Source: Pycnopodia helianthoides (taxonomy: Eukaryota; Echinodermata; Asteroidea; Forcipulatida; Asteriidae). Taken from it: a stretch of 64,000 nt of DNA. Shown one piece after another: positions 23,901 to 38,900 of this stretch. The stretch spans positions 11,662,952 through 11,726,951 of the forward strand of contig CM063260.1 in the NCBI GenBank assembly GCA_032158295.1, written 5' to 3'. The notes under the pieces were generated by a model. It ran no database searches. It worked only from the letters and a program-made list of their open reading frames with translations, and had not been told where the DNA came from. How positions within the stretch are numbered: the stretch's first letter is position 1; each line of letters starts with the position of its first letter. A program made the translations under genes and the position numbers.

Positions 23901-26900
23901 CAGTTTTACCATTCAAAATTGAAAAATACTGTACAAAATCATTGAAATTTTGTAATTTCCTCTTTTTTGGTGAAGTTGCAGTTGCATGCCTGGTACTTGA
24001 AATGGTGACTTTTAGTTGGTGAATGATGTTTGATCAAGGGACAAACACTAACAATTAAAAATACAACTCTAACGGGTATCGTCATCATCTTCGACCATAA
24101 TGTAACATAAACTATGACCAGGGCATTGTTGCACCAACATCATAAAAAGAGGGGGGTGGGGGGGGCCACAGGTCGCAGGTCTTAAAGCGTGGAGTAAACT
24201 AAAGAAGGAATGAAGAGGTCGATTTGATTGATCCTGAAACACAATTTTGGGGTTTATGCTGATTGAACCATCAGGGCATGGGTCACTGGGTACAGTGGAA
24301 TTGAGCATAATTGAGCATCATGCAGTACTGTATGGCAGGCCTTGAGTGACATAAAAACTGACCGAACAAAAGTACAATAACATTTGAAGTAAATGATAAA
24401 AGGGAAAAACTGTATGAAATGCAACTTCATTTGGGTGAAATAGCAGTTGAAGCATGTACAAACATGTACACTGGCTTAAGAAAAATTTACCTTTGTACTA
24501 AACTCTTACCAGAAAATTATATGGAACCAAGTTTAGGCCATTACAGGCCTACATTGTACTTGTTGTTTTAGATAATAAAATGTATCAGCACCGATACTGC
24601 ATACATGTAGGACGCATGCAGCAGCCACTGCCAGAAACACCGCGGCGAATACCTTCTCTTCGCGATAAGTGTAACTTGTATTTTTACGTGCCTTGAGTCC
24701 GGTGCTCTTAACAGCTCGAGGTCGACCACGACACGCCATGTATTCAAAATGGACAGATACACATGGATGATAACTTGCAGACCTTGTGCAGTAGGGAGTT
24801 TCCTCTTTTTTGCAATGAATTACAAAGTTGCTTTTCTGAACACGTGTACAACATGAATAGCTGATTAATCAATACGCCTGCTATTGTGCTGTAATACACA
24901 CCATCGTGTGTTCTAGTACAACAGGTGTTGCTGCCTTAAGTCAACAATATAGCTTACCAATAACTTAGGCCTACTACATCAAGCCCTACAAAATTATTCA
25001 AATTAACCAGTATAGGGAATTACACATTTATTTGCACTGCCAATTTCATGTGAAGGTTTGGTGAACAGTTGGCCAAATGCTTCAACAATGAAAAAAAATA
25101 ATAAATAAATTCTGGCAGTCTAAATCCTGTACATGTTCATCTACCAAATCTCTGTAGCTCTGCATACATTTAAGCCTAAGTAGGCTCGATTTCACAAAGC
25201 ACCAAGATTCATCTTTCGAGATGAGTTGTCAGTATTACCGTAGTGATTTGTAAATTGTGACATCACACTTTGCTAAGCAGTTAAGATTGATACGCAGTTA
25301 AGAATCGTTCTAAGCTCTTTGTGAAATTGAACCCTGAAACTTTATCTCTAATAACGTGGTATCTTGGCGGCTATTTTCATTTTGCTGAGGGTACTTTCAT
25401 CAGAAAATCGAAAAGTCAGTGGGAAATTTGAGGCCATGGCCTACCTGGCCTCCATATTTAATTCAAAGCCTATTGTATGAAATTAATTGACAATAATGAT
25501 AATTTATTCAAACTGATATTGCGTAAGTTAAATGGTATGTTCAGATGCGCATTCGATGGTTGGTAACAATTTAAAGAATACAATTATTTATTTATTAGAA
25601 ATTTTTCGTTTTTATAATTATTATTAAAATATCTGTCTGGAAATAAAAACCATGAAACTCAAAAGAAGGGCCTTGCACTGTAACCCGCTGGTGTGAAGAT
25701 ATCGATTGAAGATAAGGAAAGATGTTGAAGAAATGTTGAAGATGTGGGAGAGAACCCCACCTGAAGTGGGGAAAAAAATGTAATCGGGTAGGGACTGGAA
25801 ACTCAATCCACATGCAAGCTCCGGTTCGGGTCGGGATTTGAAACAGATTCCTCTGAGGTGAAAGGCATGGGAAGAATCTGAAAGGCAAATGTAATCCACC
25901 AGAAATCTGCCTTAAATCCATGTAATCCATTGGGCTTAATCCAATGTGTGAGTCGGGAAAACCTAGTGAAAAAGCAGTCACAATTTTCACCATGTAAACG
26001 CATTGTCATTCATTTTGCCGTTGTGCAAAAGAAGCTGATTGCGTTTTTGTAGGTTTTCAGATACAGCTTTCTCAAATATGACCAGGATGACTTCATTTCA
26101 GAGGGAAAAAAATCACAGAAAAAATGGTTCCAGTATTAACTTCATAATCAGTAAGCTCTCAGACTAAAATAAAACAATTATGATATTTATCTTTACCAAT
26201 TCTGTATAATACATGTACAGTACCTTAGATTTAACCCTGCAGTGATGCACCTGTTTTGGGCCAATGGTGTTACGTAATCCTGTCACAAAGGTGTGGCAGG
26301 CCCATTTGATAGGTTAAGAGGTTAAGAGGGTCTGTTCTGCCTTATCTTAATGATTTTTGTTTGCTAAACCAGTCTGCTGTCGGCACAAGATCACAAGACC
26401 TTCATTCACAAAAGCCCATTGAACCTAGAGCGGTCAAACACAACATGCCTTACCTTACTACCAAGCTGTGGTAGTGCTCTGTGGCCCGCGTGCCTCAGAG
26501 ATAGGAGTTTGTGCATAACCTATGGGAAAACATTTTTTTCACCACCCCTCCTGACCAAATTGACGACCCCTGTTGATTGACACCCCTCCTAAAACGTGTG
26601 TATTGGTACATTGCAGGATATCAAGGAGTATCACGGGGTTGGGATCTACCATTTTGAAATGGTTATGTTTTTCTTGATATGTGCTAAAGCACTGTGGTTG
26701 GGTGCAGCGCTGCAAGGTTTTAAAAACAACTTATATACCACATGTATCAAGCGACAGTAAATCATTCATATGGATTTGCAAGTGCTGCATTTGAAATCTC
26801 CAACGCAGCATCAAATTCTAGCTTTCTCCTGACATGCCTGAAGACTCACTTTGTGCAGCTGACATTTACCAAATTTCTATCACTGATTGGAGACTTGTCT

Positions 26901-29900
26901 TTCTTTGCAGGAGTGTACCGGATACCGGTTCAGCATCCCTAAGATGATCATCATCGTCCTCCTGACGGTGGTGACCCTCGGGTTCATCCAGCTGGTCCTC
27001 TACTGGAAGCCGGAGTGGAGGTTGTGGTGCACCCATTCCATCTCTTCAATCCAAGAAGCTGAGGCTGTCTTACTCAAGGTGATTTCTCAGGCCGTGCACT
27101 GAATTTTTAATACAAATACTGTATTGTACATGACAACTATCTCCATGAACCAAATTTTGACAAATCAGGATATAGGCCTGAATAAAAGCAACTGCAAAAT
27201 CTTGAAATTATAGAGATCCAAGAGTCAATACACATACATGCACAGGTTTTAAAAACTTGTAATAGTTTACAACAAAGTAGAAAAAGTGAGCAATCTCCTC
27301 CACAAATATAAATGACAGAAAGTTTCAATACCCATGCTCTCTACAAAAAAAGAGTAATTACCTATCGAAAACAAAATGTGCTTTCTCTTAGTCTTACTCG
27401 AAGCTAAATTGGAAAAAAGAGTGAGTCCAAAGGTCACGGACCTAAGCTTCTTATTGTAAATATGCTAAATACAAAGTTGGATCAGACACTTGAACTCTGA
27501 GTGCGCACTTGGGTTCCCTACATTATAATTATTTTTATTCTGTATGATTTCATCCACAAACGATTTCATTTTCTCACTGAGATCGTTATCCACATACCGT
27601 ACACATAAACATGTATCATTGAACAATCTTAAACCACTCTTTTTTTTTGAATTCTCACTTCAGGATGAGTACGGTCAGTATTTTGTTGAGAAAATTCACA
27701 TCAGAGGAGCAGAGGAAACTCTCATCCGACAAATCTACTCAACCAGGTAACTATCGGAAAACGTTCCTGTGCACAGCCACAACCACGGGTACCATTTGTT
27801 TTGTGTCCATGTTATGAACAACAGTTTGAAAACCAGTGATGTAACAGTTATTTGAATGTTGTTTGTAAATTAATTAACCAGCGCTGTGTGAATGAAGACT
27901 AGAAAGTACTTGAGTTTGTGGAATACCAGATCTGAAAAGAGTTGCTCAATATTTAGGTGTTGTTCATTTTGGTGTCTTTGTAACAAAAAGTGTACCCATG
28001 ATTGTGGCTGTGCACTCCTCCAATTGACAATATAATCAAACATTATGAGCATTGTTGGGCCTATGTACATGCTCACACAGTTTTTTTCAACACTTAGTTG
28101 TGGGGACTTGCTACTGTTGTTCTACTATTCCCTTCTCTGAAGAGTTTATCTCTGGGGACCCAGTTGAGCGAAGAAAAACTGTGTGGGGACCTTAGTTGCA
28201 TTGTGTGAAAGTCCCCACAGTGTTTGTGCGTATCCACTGTGTTCATAGCTTCTCACGTCTTCATGGCAGAGCACACAGATTTTCTCCCTTCTTGGACTTG
28301 ACATCTCCACTGATGCCAGGTGGGAGAGGTATATCTCATTATGTGTTCTCTCTTGTGGGAATGTGCCCGTTGTTCGGAACAATGTCACGGTTCAGCAGAA
28401 TGTTCGAAACGGTCCACTGGATTGCGGGCGTATGCCTACAGGATCGTTACTTTGTGGCTAGAATGAACCTAGAATGAAAATTTCATTTGATGCATGCAGG
28501 AACAAGCTACTAGAGGATGAAGATTCAAGGTTGATTTAACCTTTGTTTATTTCTGTACTAATTCATTTCTAGCTTCAGCAATCTTGCACAACTTACAATC
28601 TATACAGAAATCATACTGTAATTCATCAAGTTGCATTTTGATAAAAGTTTTGCTAAGGGATACCAATGGTGTCATTTTGCTCATCTGCCCAGAAAGAAAA
28701 CAATTCGCCTCATTAAATTATTGTGTTTCATGTGGATTATTCTATCTGTCATTTAGAAAAACATTCACTTTCGAATCATGAAGTTGTAATTAACCCTTTT
28801 TCTTTTCCTCACTTTCAGTAAGCCATTTGCCAGTTAGATTTGAACGGTGTCTGGTATCACAAGTGAACGCTCAATTTAAATTCCTCAAACTGCATCCAGT
28901 GTTGCCACATGTATGTCATTTGGTTAGGGGCAATATTTTTCTTACTTATTAAGAGACGACCAACACCAGTAACACAATCCTCAATGAAATGTGTGGCACA
29001 AGGATACCAGTACATGTATTTGCTTACCAGGGCCCAATTTCATAGAGCTGCTTAAGCAGAAAATATTGCTTAACAATTTTCTGCTGAGCAGAAATGAGCA
29101 GGGACACCAGTCACAAATTGTACAAGTGACATGGTAGTTTGGCTGGTAACCTTGTTTTGGCAAGCATAATTTTTGTTGTGCTCAGCTACTTTCTGTGCTT
29201 AAGCAGCTTTATGAATTTGGGCCCTGGAGATTTGCAATGCAAAAGCGTGTCCCAAACCTTGCTCGCTCAACCCCAACGGTACTCATCCAAGACTGGTGGG
29301 ATTGGCCGATGAGCTTGTACAAGTTCCGTTTCAGATGTATGGATGCATGCTGGGACTGAGCGTACTGCTGTTCGGCGCTATGCACATGATCACAAATACA
29401 CACACGATATGATAAAGTAATCCTTAGTTAGCCCTCTTCTTTTCAAAACCAAAGTTGCAAGAAGAATAAAACTATTCAGGTTTTAATTATTTGCGATCGA
29501 GCCCTATTTTTTGGGTAAAGGCAAAGAATGACAACTTCCAATAGATTTAGACCATTGATCTACATTATTTTTGATAGAGGTCGAAGCTTTTATACAGGAA
29601 GAGGCGACCGGGGTTATTAGGTCCAGGGAAATTGTCCATTGAGTGTCCATTGAGCATGTGTGAACGTCAGCCCTTCCCAGCGCTTTTGGTTGAGCCGCTT
29701 GGACCGAGCACACAGACCATGTGACATAGCATCACTGATTTTAGTCAGAGGAATTCAGAAAGAGCAGTCACTTGTGACCGAAGAAGGCATTGTACCAGAC
29801 ATTATTCAGATCTAACTCACTGTCTAACCTTGTCAGTTTGTATCATCTTTTGTTGATCTACAAATGTAGTGTGTACATTTAAAAAACTAACCTTTTTCGC

Positions 29901-32900
29901 CCAAGTTCTGCGCCTGTTTTTGCGTGTTTGGAAAAGAACTGGCAAGTTCAACGAGTTATTATTGAAATGCAAATGTTGGATGCAAATGAGTACAATATAG
30001 CAGAATGTAGCCAGGCAGTAAAATCTGAACAGTCCAGAGTTCAACGAGTGATTATATTTTGCTATAAATAAAAATGCATCCTATATTTGTTTATATACCT
30101 CACACATAGATCCTTGTCTTTTGATATTAATATGGCTGATAAAGACATAGCTTGAGCTGTTTAAGCCCGGTTGGCCAAAGCGCATTCGGCATTCATAGCC
30201 ATACGCGTGTTGGCGGGTGCAACTTACGCGGGCGCTTTTCACTCATAACGCAATCAATACATCTGTTAAATCTCAACGTTAAATCTGTTAGTATGCTCAA
30301 AGCGTAGCTGCGAAGCATCCTATATTTATCAATATATTACTCCTATATTAAAGAAACATTACAGAATTGGTTTTTGCTAACAAAACAGTTGCTGGCAGTG
30401 TGAGCTCTTTATGTAATCCACCATATACATAAACTGACAAACCTGTAGAAGTTTGAGATCGATCGGCCATCTGGGTCACGAGAAAATAGTGAAAAAACGG
30501 TTACACATTTGCATGAAATCATATAGATTCAACAAATGAATCAAACGCTCACTGAGCGATAAAGTCCAATCGGAAAATTAGTTTATTCATTTCTCATCAA
30601 ATATGGCATTTCAGACAGAAATATTTCAAGGGATGTTTTCTACTATCATCATCATTAGACCGTGTAAGTTTTACGTAAATCTGTGATCAAAAAGTATATT
30701 TTACAAGTTTTTTTCTTACCAATTCTGTAATGTTCCTTTAAATTTTGGAGTATCGGAACAGTACACATGGCAAAATTTAGTATGACTAGTGAGTAGTAGA
30801 CACTTGTTCCACCATAGAGCAAGGGTTCGACCAATCAAATGACAAGTGGGTCAATTTCACAAAACTCTTCCTAACTAGGACTAGTCCTAGGCAATGTTTA
30901 AGAGAAGGACTAGTACTAAGTACTGGTCCTAACTTAGGACTAGTCCTATCTATTAGCATTGCCTAGGACTAGTCCTAAGTTAGGAAGAGTTTTGTGAAAT
31001 CGACCCATGAACCTATAAATGTGGTTTATAATATTATCTCTATTTCACTCTGCTGCTCAAAAATACAAACACATAAATAAAAAATGCATATAACATTGCA
31101 CAAGAGAAACAGGGTGAAGCAAGGCTGAGAAGGAAATTTGCTTTTCCTATAACCAAGCGGTTCAACCTGCCCGTTAAAGTTCAATCCGGGCATTTGGGCA
31201 GGAGAGTGCACCGATAGTGGCTTGAGGGTGCACCCCCCAAATAATCTCCCATAGCACACAGTGCAAAATGCTAAATATTCAAAAATACACGAAAAAATAC
31301 TTAAAAGTCTCACAGCTTTTAACTTGAAAGGGAAAATTATTCATTGACTCTTGAACTTTTATTCTCTGCTCAATTTTTATATGGGGAGTCCCTGGGCCTG
31401 TTGAGTTATTCTCCCTCCAAGTAAAAACACCCCTACACGGTGTAATTTTCAAAACGTCCGTGCATCAATCTTGAAAAATGTCCCAACGCCTCTCAGCATA
31501 GGACCTTTTATTTCAGGGCCTATGTCATCCAAAATACCTCAAGCTGGAAGTCAACAACCCTGGTCACAATTGGGCAACATTTTTACACTTAAACACTTTC
31601 TCGGGCTCTCAAATCTGTCTAATATAGAATATTTTGAGGTCCTCAAAAAATTAATGAGCTCGAAGCTCTGTTTTCTCCTATTTGGTGGGGTGCACCCTGA
31701 GTACTGTAGACTTAGTCTCTACAGCCTCCTGTGGTATTTTGTGGAAAGAGCCAGTTGGGACGGAGAGTGCACCAATAAGTAAGGGTTTAAGCAAAAGACA
31801 ACTGTTCAATGACCCTCCTACTCTCAGTGACTCTTGGCAACATTTTCCAGTGAGTTGACCAACCATTTGAACCGTTCGACTGCCAAGGTTGTGTACGGTG
31901 GCACAACTGTGCACAGAACTAACTGTGTACTGTGTACATGCATTCCCTCATGGTATCATATTGCAGGCTGGCATAGTTTATCTATCATTCAAAACCACAG
32001 TGAATGGTATTGAATGGTCAGACAGCAAGAGGGTTAATACACTTAATGATGATTTGTCCGTAGTGTCAGGAAGTACAGTGTCAACAGTGCATCTCGTGAT
32101 GCTTTACATCATAGCAGTAGTAGTGTTGTTGAGGGAGTGGAAGTTAACGACGACAGTGAGGATGAAGATGATGATGATGCTACTAAGACACTGTTGAAAC
32201 CTACAAGACAAAAGGTAAGATACTGGGACTGTTCTAGTCAAACTTTTTTTATGGTAAAGCTCTTGCTCAAGAACACAAGTGTCAAGACTGGGACTTGAAC
32301 CCACACTCTGCTGATCAGAAATGCCAAAGCTTGAGCCCAGTAATCTTAACACGTTGACTGCCGCCTACGAGTATATTCGTAGTAACAGGTGTAACGGATT
32401 CTGCCACTACGAGTATACTCGTAGAGAATGAAAGGCTTTTGTATAGTGAATTGAATACACTGGCATCACTGAGAACGCAACGTATACCTTCTGGCAGTGG
32501 TGAGCACACATCGTTAAAATTTGTATGCTACAACATGTTGACAAAAAAAAAAGTACCTATTTGGTAATGCCACTTGCACATGCGCACCACACTGGGATGC
32601 TTGGCAAATGGGAACGCCCCTTCAAATTATGACCGGCAGTCAACGTGTTAAACGCTCGGCCACGACACGCCACAACCAGTATGTAACACAGGCATGTGAT
32701 CAATATACAAATAGCTCACTAGTGTTTACCGAGCATTGTATGTAATGATATGAGACATTTTATGAAATTCTGACCGATTATTTGTCGTTCTTCTCAGGAC
32801 TCGAGGCCAAAACTGCGCTACTTTGAGTTCCAGAAGCTAATTTACTTCTGGAATCGAGACTGTCAGTCTTATCAGTTTTTACACGGGCTGGATGAAGGAA

Positions 32901-35900
32901 TCCCCAACGCAGCGTTCTACAGTGACTTCAATGGTTTGACAGTATCTCAGCAATCACAGAGGTCTGTAAAATTGTCTTTGTCTCATTTTGAATTTTTTTC
33001 TTTAATGGTGGGGGGGGGGTTGACATTTGACATTTGACCTTTGGGGGACACCCTCTACCACATATCAGGCATGATATAAGCTCAAATCTCAGAGAGTCAT
33101 GTTTGGGAAAAACGTCCGTAAAATGTTCTGTCTTGGAGCCCCTTGGCTGTTTCTAAAACTAGAGCCAAACTTCATAAGGCTGTTTCAAAACGGCTTTATG
33201 AAATAAGTCTCTGTGATGGAAACCCTCTTTATGCCATGTTAACGTTTTGACATTTGTTTTGTTTCCACGGTGATAGATGTTCTCTATTTGGTCAGAATCT
33301 CATCGATATTCAAGTCAAGTCTTACTTCAAGCTATTCGTTGAAGAGGTAAAAAGAATTATTCAAAAATAACGTTTCCTTACTTTTCTTTTTCATTTTTTT
33401 TCGCTGCTACTGCTAAGAACTATTTTGAGAACTAAATTAAAGCAAAACTCGTGGACTTTATTGTCACATGATAAAAGCCTTTTACTTGCATTCAATATGT
33501 TTAATTATTGGTCGTTTTTTTTGTTTTGTTCTTTCAAGGTGTTGAATCCCTTCTATATCTTTGAGATATTCAGCATAGCCCTGTGGTTTGCCGAGGAATA
33601 TTACAGCTACACAATCTGTATCCTGATTATTTTAATATTCTCACTCATTATCGCCGTCTACGAAACTAAAAAGGTGGGTTTTCTTAAAATAGTTTTTAGA
33701 ATAAGTTTTCCTGTTGAACAATAGACCATGTTACAATTGTTTACAGAGTGGTGACCTCGTGACATTATAATGCTATTCCTGACGGGCAAGATGCTACACA
33801 GGCTCAATGGGAAAATTTATATTTTGTGTCAATCATTTTAACTAAATTCAAAATTTACAAAAGCAACAGCTGTACAGCTTTTGAGATGTCCCCCCTTTCT
33901 TCATATCAAAAGTTGAGGAAAATCAGACAGTGCATCTCCATAAAACATAAGATTTGTTGTATTCTTCCATTGAGCCATGTACAAATGTGCCCGCCGGAAG
34001 TCCAGGCTCTGTGGCTCTTTTGTAAATATGTGATGTCACAGGTCACATCGTCTATAGTTCCATCCATTAAGTAACTTCTTGACCCAATCCCTCTTCCCCC
34101 TAACCCCCCCTCCCCCCTTCCCTCGTAGTGAATTTCTATTTCTATGCTGGTACTCACCAATAGTGTGTTCAGCAGCTTAACGAGAATGTGCCACAGAACA
34201 CCGGGGAAACCCTCCACTTAGCGACAAGTGAAGTGGGTTCTTTTTACTTTATCACAAAACACTCGGGACTTACAGCTTTATGTCCTTTCTGAAAGACAAA
34301 ACAATAATGGTTGGGTATCTTGTTCATGGAAAAATAATTTTAAAGTTCATTAAAATTCAACAATGAAAGTGATGAAATCACAAAGCAGAAATTGACCAAG
34401 CAGCTGCCATTTTGTTTACTGTCCTATTCTTTGGACCATTTTAAAGTTTTAGTGAGACAAGGCTGGATAAATGTTTCTGTTAGGTTCACAAAGAATGATT
34501 TGCCTGTGGATTTATTTTTATTTCGCAGAGCTTGGTAAAGTACTGAGTACACAGTGCTTAATACACAACAGTGTAAGGGTAAAACCAAATTAAATTCTTT
34601 ATCCCCGATGCAAAAAATAGCACCTATTAAATCGTTGCAGTACCCGCCGCGAAGGATTCGAACTACCTCTTGCCATCGGGCTAGCTCGGTGGTCTAGTGG
34701 TAAGACATCTGCTCTAGCAATGCAAAGGTCGTGGGTTCGAATCCCACCCGAGTGATTTGCCTGTGGATTTTTTTTCACAGAGCCCGGGAAAGTACTGAGT
34801 ATACAGTGCTTGATACACATCGGTGTAAGGGTACAACCAAATTAAATGATTGTTTCATTGTGATTGATTTCCTCCAGCAATCTAAAACTCTAAAGGACAT
34901 GGTTGTCCACCATTCGACGGTAACGGTGTGCCGCGCCAATGGAGGTATGTAAACTTTCAATCTTGGAACCTTTTCATCTTTTTCGACAAGCATATAAAGT
35001 GCTTCATGCAATTCAATTTTTCCCTCCGTTGTCAACAACTATTATTATTATTTTAAAAATCTTTATATAATTTAGCTTGTCAGTTTATGTATATGGTGGA
35101 TTACATAAAGTGATTACACTGCCAGCACTGTTTTGTTAGCAAAAACCAATTCTGTAACGTTCCTTTAATGTACAGTGTATGTAACAATGTTTTTTTCTGT
35201 CTTTTAAACCTTTTACTCCTTGTGTATCTTGGTTTTCTTTTTCTCTGTGTTAACTTTCACTTTCGCTATAGTCAACTTTTGATCATAGTATTTATGGGTT
35301 ATTTCTTATATCTGTCTGGCCGTGTTTTTGATTTTTTTATTGTCTTTGTAATACTTAATGTTTGGTTTTGTAAGCATGTCATTTTTAGTATTACCTTGTG
35401 CTACTACCGACCAGGTTTTGTTTTTTTTAAACCAAAATAGATAACTTTAAAAAAAAAAGAGGCAACAGACAATTTGGATTGGATGTGCATGCACAAGTTA
35501 TCAGTGTTTTGACTTAGTGTCGTGCCAGTGATGTTAGCCGAGAGCAATGCATGCGCATCATTTTTCTACATCCAGGAGTAGCTCGATTACAACCCAACAT
35601 TGCTAATTATCGAAAACACTTGTCTCTTCTCTATCCCAATTAGCCTTTTTGACATATGGTGGACACCATAGGAGTGCACTGTTTGGTTTGGGTGTATTAC
35701 AGACAAATTGACCCAAACCTAACTGTGTCATAGGATTATGTCCACCATATCTCAAGATGGCTTATCGATATCTTTTGAAATTGGCTTGTGTGCATGCAGT
35801 GTGCGAGGAGACCGATTCCAAATGGCTGGTACCCGGCGACGTGGTTCTCATCCCCCAGAATGGCTGTGTCATGAGCTGTGATGCCGTCCTCATCAGCGGA

Positions 35901-38900
35901 AACTGTATCGTCAATGAGAGCATGCTCACAGGTACCGCTTGACCAATCAAGACTGACTATTTGAAACTTCATCTGCCAATCAGAGTCCTTGAATTGCTTG
36001 TTGTGTTATAGTGAATGATGCCATATAGCCCAAAACACTCTGCAATAATGCTGAAAATAGAAGTTCAGTACCTGGATCTCAAACGAAAAATGTCAGATTT
36101 CACTAACGTACACGCGCACTTGTCGAAGTTTTGTGTTTACTCGCGTGTACTGACTATACTAGCAAGTGCAGTTTGGCACGTCAGTGATGCGGTGATTGCG
36201 TAAGTGGTAGAATGTTTGTCTGACAGCCGGGTATTTAGAGCAAAAGTGACATCATTAGTGCAGAGGCTATTGAAAATAATGATAATGGACATCATACACT
36301 GTTCTTCACTCTGCCCCAGCGGCCTATCCAGGACCGCTGGGATGGGCTAATCAGCTTGCACAGATTCTTGTTCAGGAAGTACGTCATGCGTGCAGTGCTT
36401 GCAGTGTGAGTGTGATGCATGATGGGACTGAGCATGGGACTGAGCATTAACGTTAACGATACGTTTGCCCATCCCAGCGCCTTTGGTTTTAAGGCAAGGC
36501 GCTGGGGACGAGCGAAACACTGTTCCTACATTTGTACAATGAAGAATCAAACAAAGGAATTACACTAGAATGATTTCACAGACATTACAAACATTGTGGG
36601 TTAACCCCACATTGCCAAAACACCCATCAAGTACAGTTCCTACCTAAAAAATCACCCACACATTGTAAATCTTGTAAGCACAGGGAACCTAACAAAGATT
36701 GATAATCAGCATTGCCGGAGTTCGCTCGATGTGATGATGATAGTCTGATAATGTTGAACACGCGTTCAGAATTGAAACCCTTTTGATGATTTGTTGCAGG
36801 TGAGAGTGTTCCAGTGACCAAGACTCCTCTGCCGAACCCACCACCCAGCGATACCGAAACGGTCCCGTACTACTCCCCCGATGCTCATAAACGCCACACG
36901 CTGTTCTGCGGAACTCACATTATCCAGACTCGTTTCTATGGTAGCGGCAAGGTCAAGGCCATTGTTGCAAGGACAGGTATGTAAACCACTATTTTAAAAA
37001 ACCTTTTTCTTCTTGAAGAAGTTGTTTGATGTGATGTTAATTATAACATCAGTTTCCCTTGACATTTAAATTAAAAAAGTCGCATCCCCTCAAGGTAATC
37101 CCGTGGCTGCTGCTTCCCAGGTTGTATCGTAAACTTGGGTGTGATCCCTGGCTACACGGCAGTTAACGGTTGTACGGCTTCTGACTGGCACCCCCGAACA
37201 AAGATATTGACAAAATAGGGAGACCGCCAACATAGGTAGCTAGATAGCTCAGTTGGTAGAGCGCCGGTACGTTAATCCGGAGGTCGTTGGTTCAAATCCC
37301 GCTCTAGTCAATTTTTCTTTGTTCAACCCCAAACCGTTAATTATAAACAAAAAAATAGTATCAGAGTGTCATAGCTGGTCCTGCATGCGGCAAGTTGTGG
37401 TATTGTCAAAGTATGGGTTTGGGTCCCAGTAGCAACACTTGTGTCCTTGAGCAAGACTTGTAAACCATAGCAGAGGTGGCTAGTGTGTATGGTGCATCGC
37501 CTCTTACTAGCCTGAACATCTGACGCCATGCTTCAAGGCTCATGACCTCGCATCCCATTCACGGGGACGGAGATTCGCGGTCTATTACTACACAGGTATA
37601 CACTACGTACAAACAGTATGCACACGTGCATGCAGCAGACGATCAGAAGTGGGTAGCTGACAAACTACGTCACTTCAGAGCAGGACCAATCATAACACAG
37701 GTATGGCAAGCTTTATCGAATGAAATCATCGGGCCTGTAAGGCCAGTGCCTGTTTTATTCTTGCAGGTAAAGACAGGGGACTTGTCTGGCCTCTCACCAC
37801 TGTGGACCGGGTTCGATTCCCGACGAGGGCCATATGTTAGTTTTCTCCTTTGAGGGTTTCAGCGTCAGTTGCTGCAAACAATTTAATTGATGAATTTATT
37901 TGATTTAATTTTCTTCAGGTTTTTCAACCCTGAAGGGAGATCTAATCAGGACAATTCTTTACCCCAAACCCGTTGGGTTCAAGTTTTACCGAGATGCACT
38001 CAAGTTTGTTGGAATTCTTGCACTCATTGGTAAGAACAACTTCAGCTTTTTTTTTATTAATTTATTCATCTTTGTTCATTTTAAAGGTATTATACAGGAT
38101 TGGTAGAGCTGACAAAATAGTCGCAGACAGTGTTCATGTTCTATATTTTTTTTAAGTTAAACGTTGTCATTAGAAAAACTATTTCAGCGCATTGAATTCT
38201 TTGGCAAATGCTCTCTATGAATGATTGATAACATTGTTATTGTTATTATTATTATTTGACCAAAATGAGTTGATTTCAAATAAATTTGGTTTTGAGTTTT
38301 GGTAGGAGGTGTCTTGTTTTGGCATAAAGTGTGACACTGACAGACATGTTTGTTTATCTTATTGTCTTTAGCCTTGGCGGGAATGATATACAGCATTGTG
38401 ATCCTCATGTACAGAAAGGTCAGTTCATCTTTGTTCATTTTAAAGGCGTAACCACTTAACTGCGTATGACGAGATATCTCGTCATCACAAACTTACCCTT
38501 ATATTGCGTATGACGAGATATCTCGTCACCAAGTTTGCGGTTTAAATGAGGTCAAAGACACGCTCTGTGACCTCGGGTAATCCCCTCTTACGTGTCTTGT
38601 ATGACGAGATATCTCGTCATCACAAAGTTACAGTCAGGCAGTGTGTGGCGCCACCAATCGGCGAGTTTTCTTGCTAAATATGGCGACTTCACGAAAGCAA
38701 CCACGCTTGTCATGTGTGCAAGCTTTGACCCAAGCTTTGGATTCAGATCTTGAATTGTCAGACTCTCTCATGTCTGTTGATAGTGATGATTCAGAAATTG
38801 AAGAGCCATGTTTACAAGGTGCTGAAGACATTGATGATACAGCAGCCTCAGATATAAGTGGGGATATTCGGAGCAATTCAGGGTCTGATCATAGCTTTCC

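Larger units (their letters stand above)
22627..26910 (+). other. Intron 2, remainder
   Basis: Holds a LINE-like 3' tail near 23040-23252 and a fold-back element at 25182-25335. A further repeat-like patch at about 25640-25920 shares phrases (frames of the CCCACCTCAGACC type) with 42860-42975. No other exon candidate seen. Confidence 0.45.
27747..32087 (+). other. Intron 4
   Basis: Contains fold-backs F3 and E1, MITE A4, diverged repeat J pieces, repeat P copy 2 and the 221-bp TTAA element at 31813-32033. I see no coding exon between exons 4 and 5. Confidence 0.5.

Noticed and set aside
28196..28477. 93-codon open frame
   Set aside because: No family resemblance, no splice-phase fit to the ATP13A2-like gene, and it lies in a repeat-like GGGGAC-rich stretch.
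31889..32087. Leftward extension of exon 5 into the MITE frame
   Set aside because: The acceptor gtcaacag at 32087 gives the phase needed by exon 4; the upstream open frame is the family T MITE.
34683..34753. Functional tRNA gene
   Set aside because: The anticodon stem does not pair and the body is a duplicated SINE.
37239..37310. Functional tRNA-Asn gene
   Set aside because: C33, mismatched stems and a repeated SINE tail argue for a tRNA-derived repeat.
38467..38619. CRISPR-like array of three palindromic repeats
   Set aside because: Only three short palindromes inside a TTAA-flanked eukaryotic transposon; spacing is unequal.
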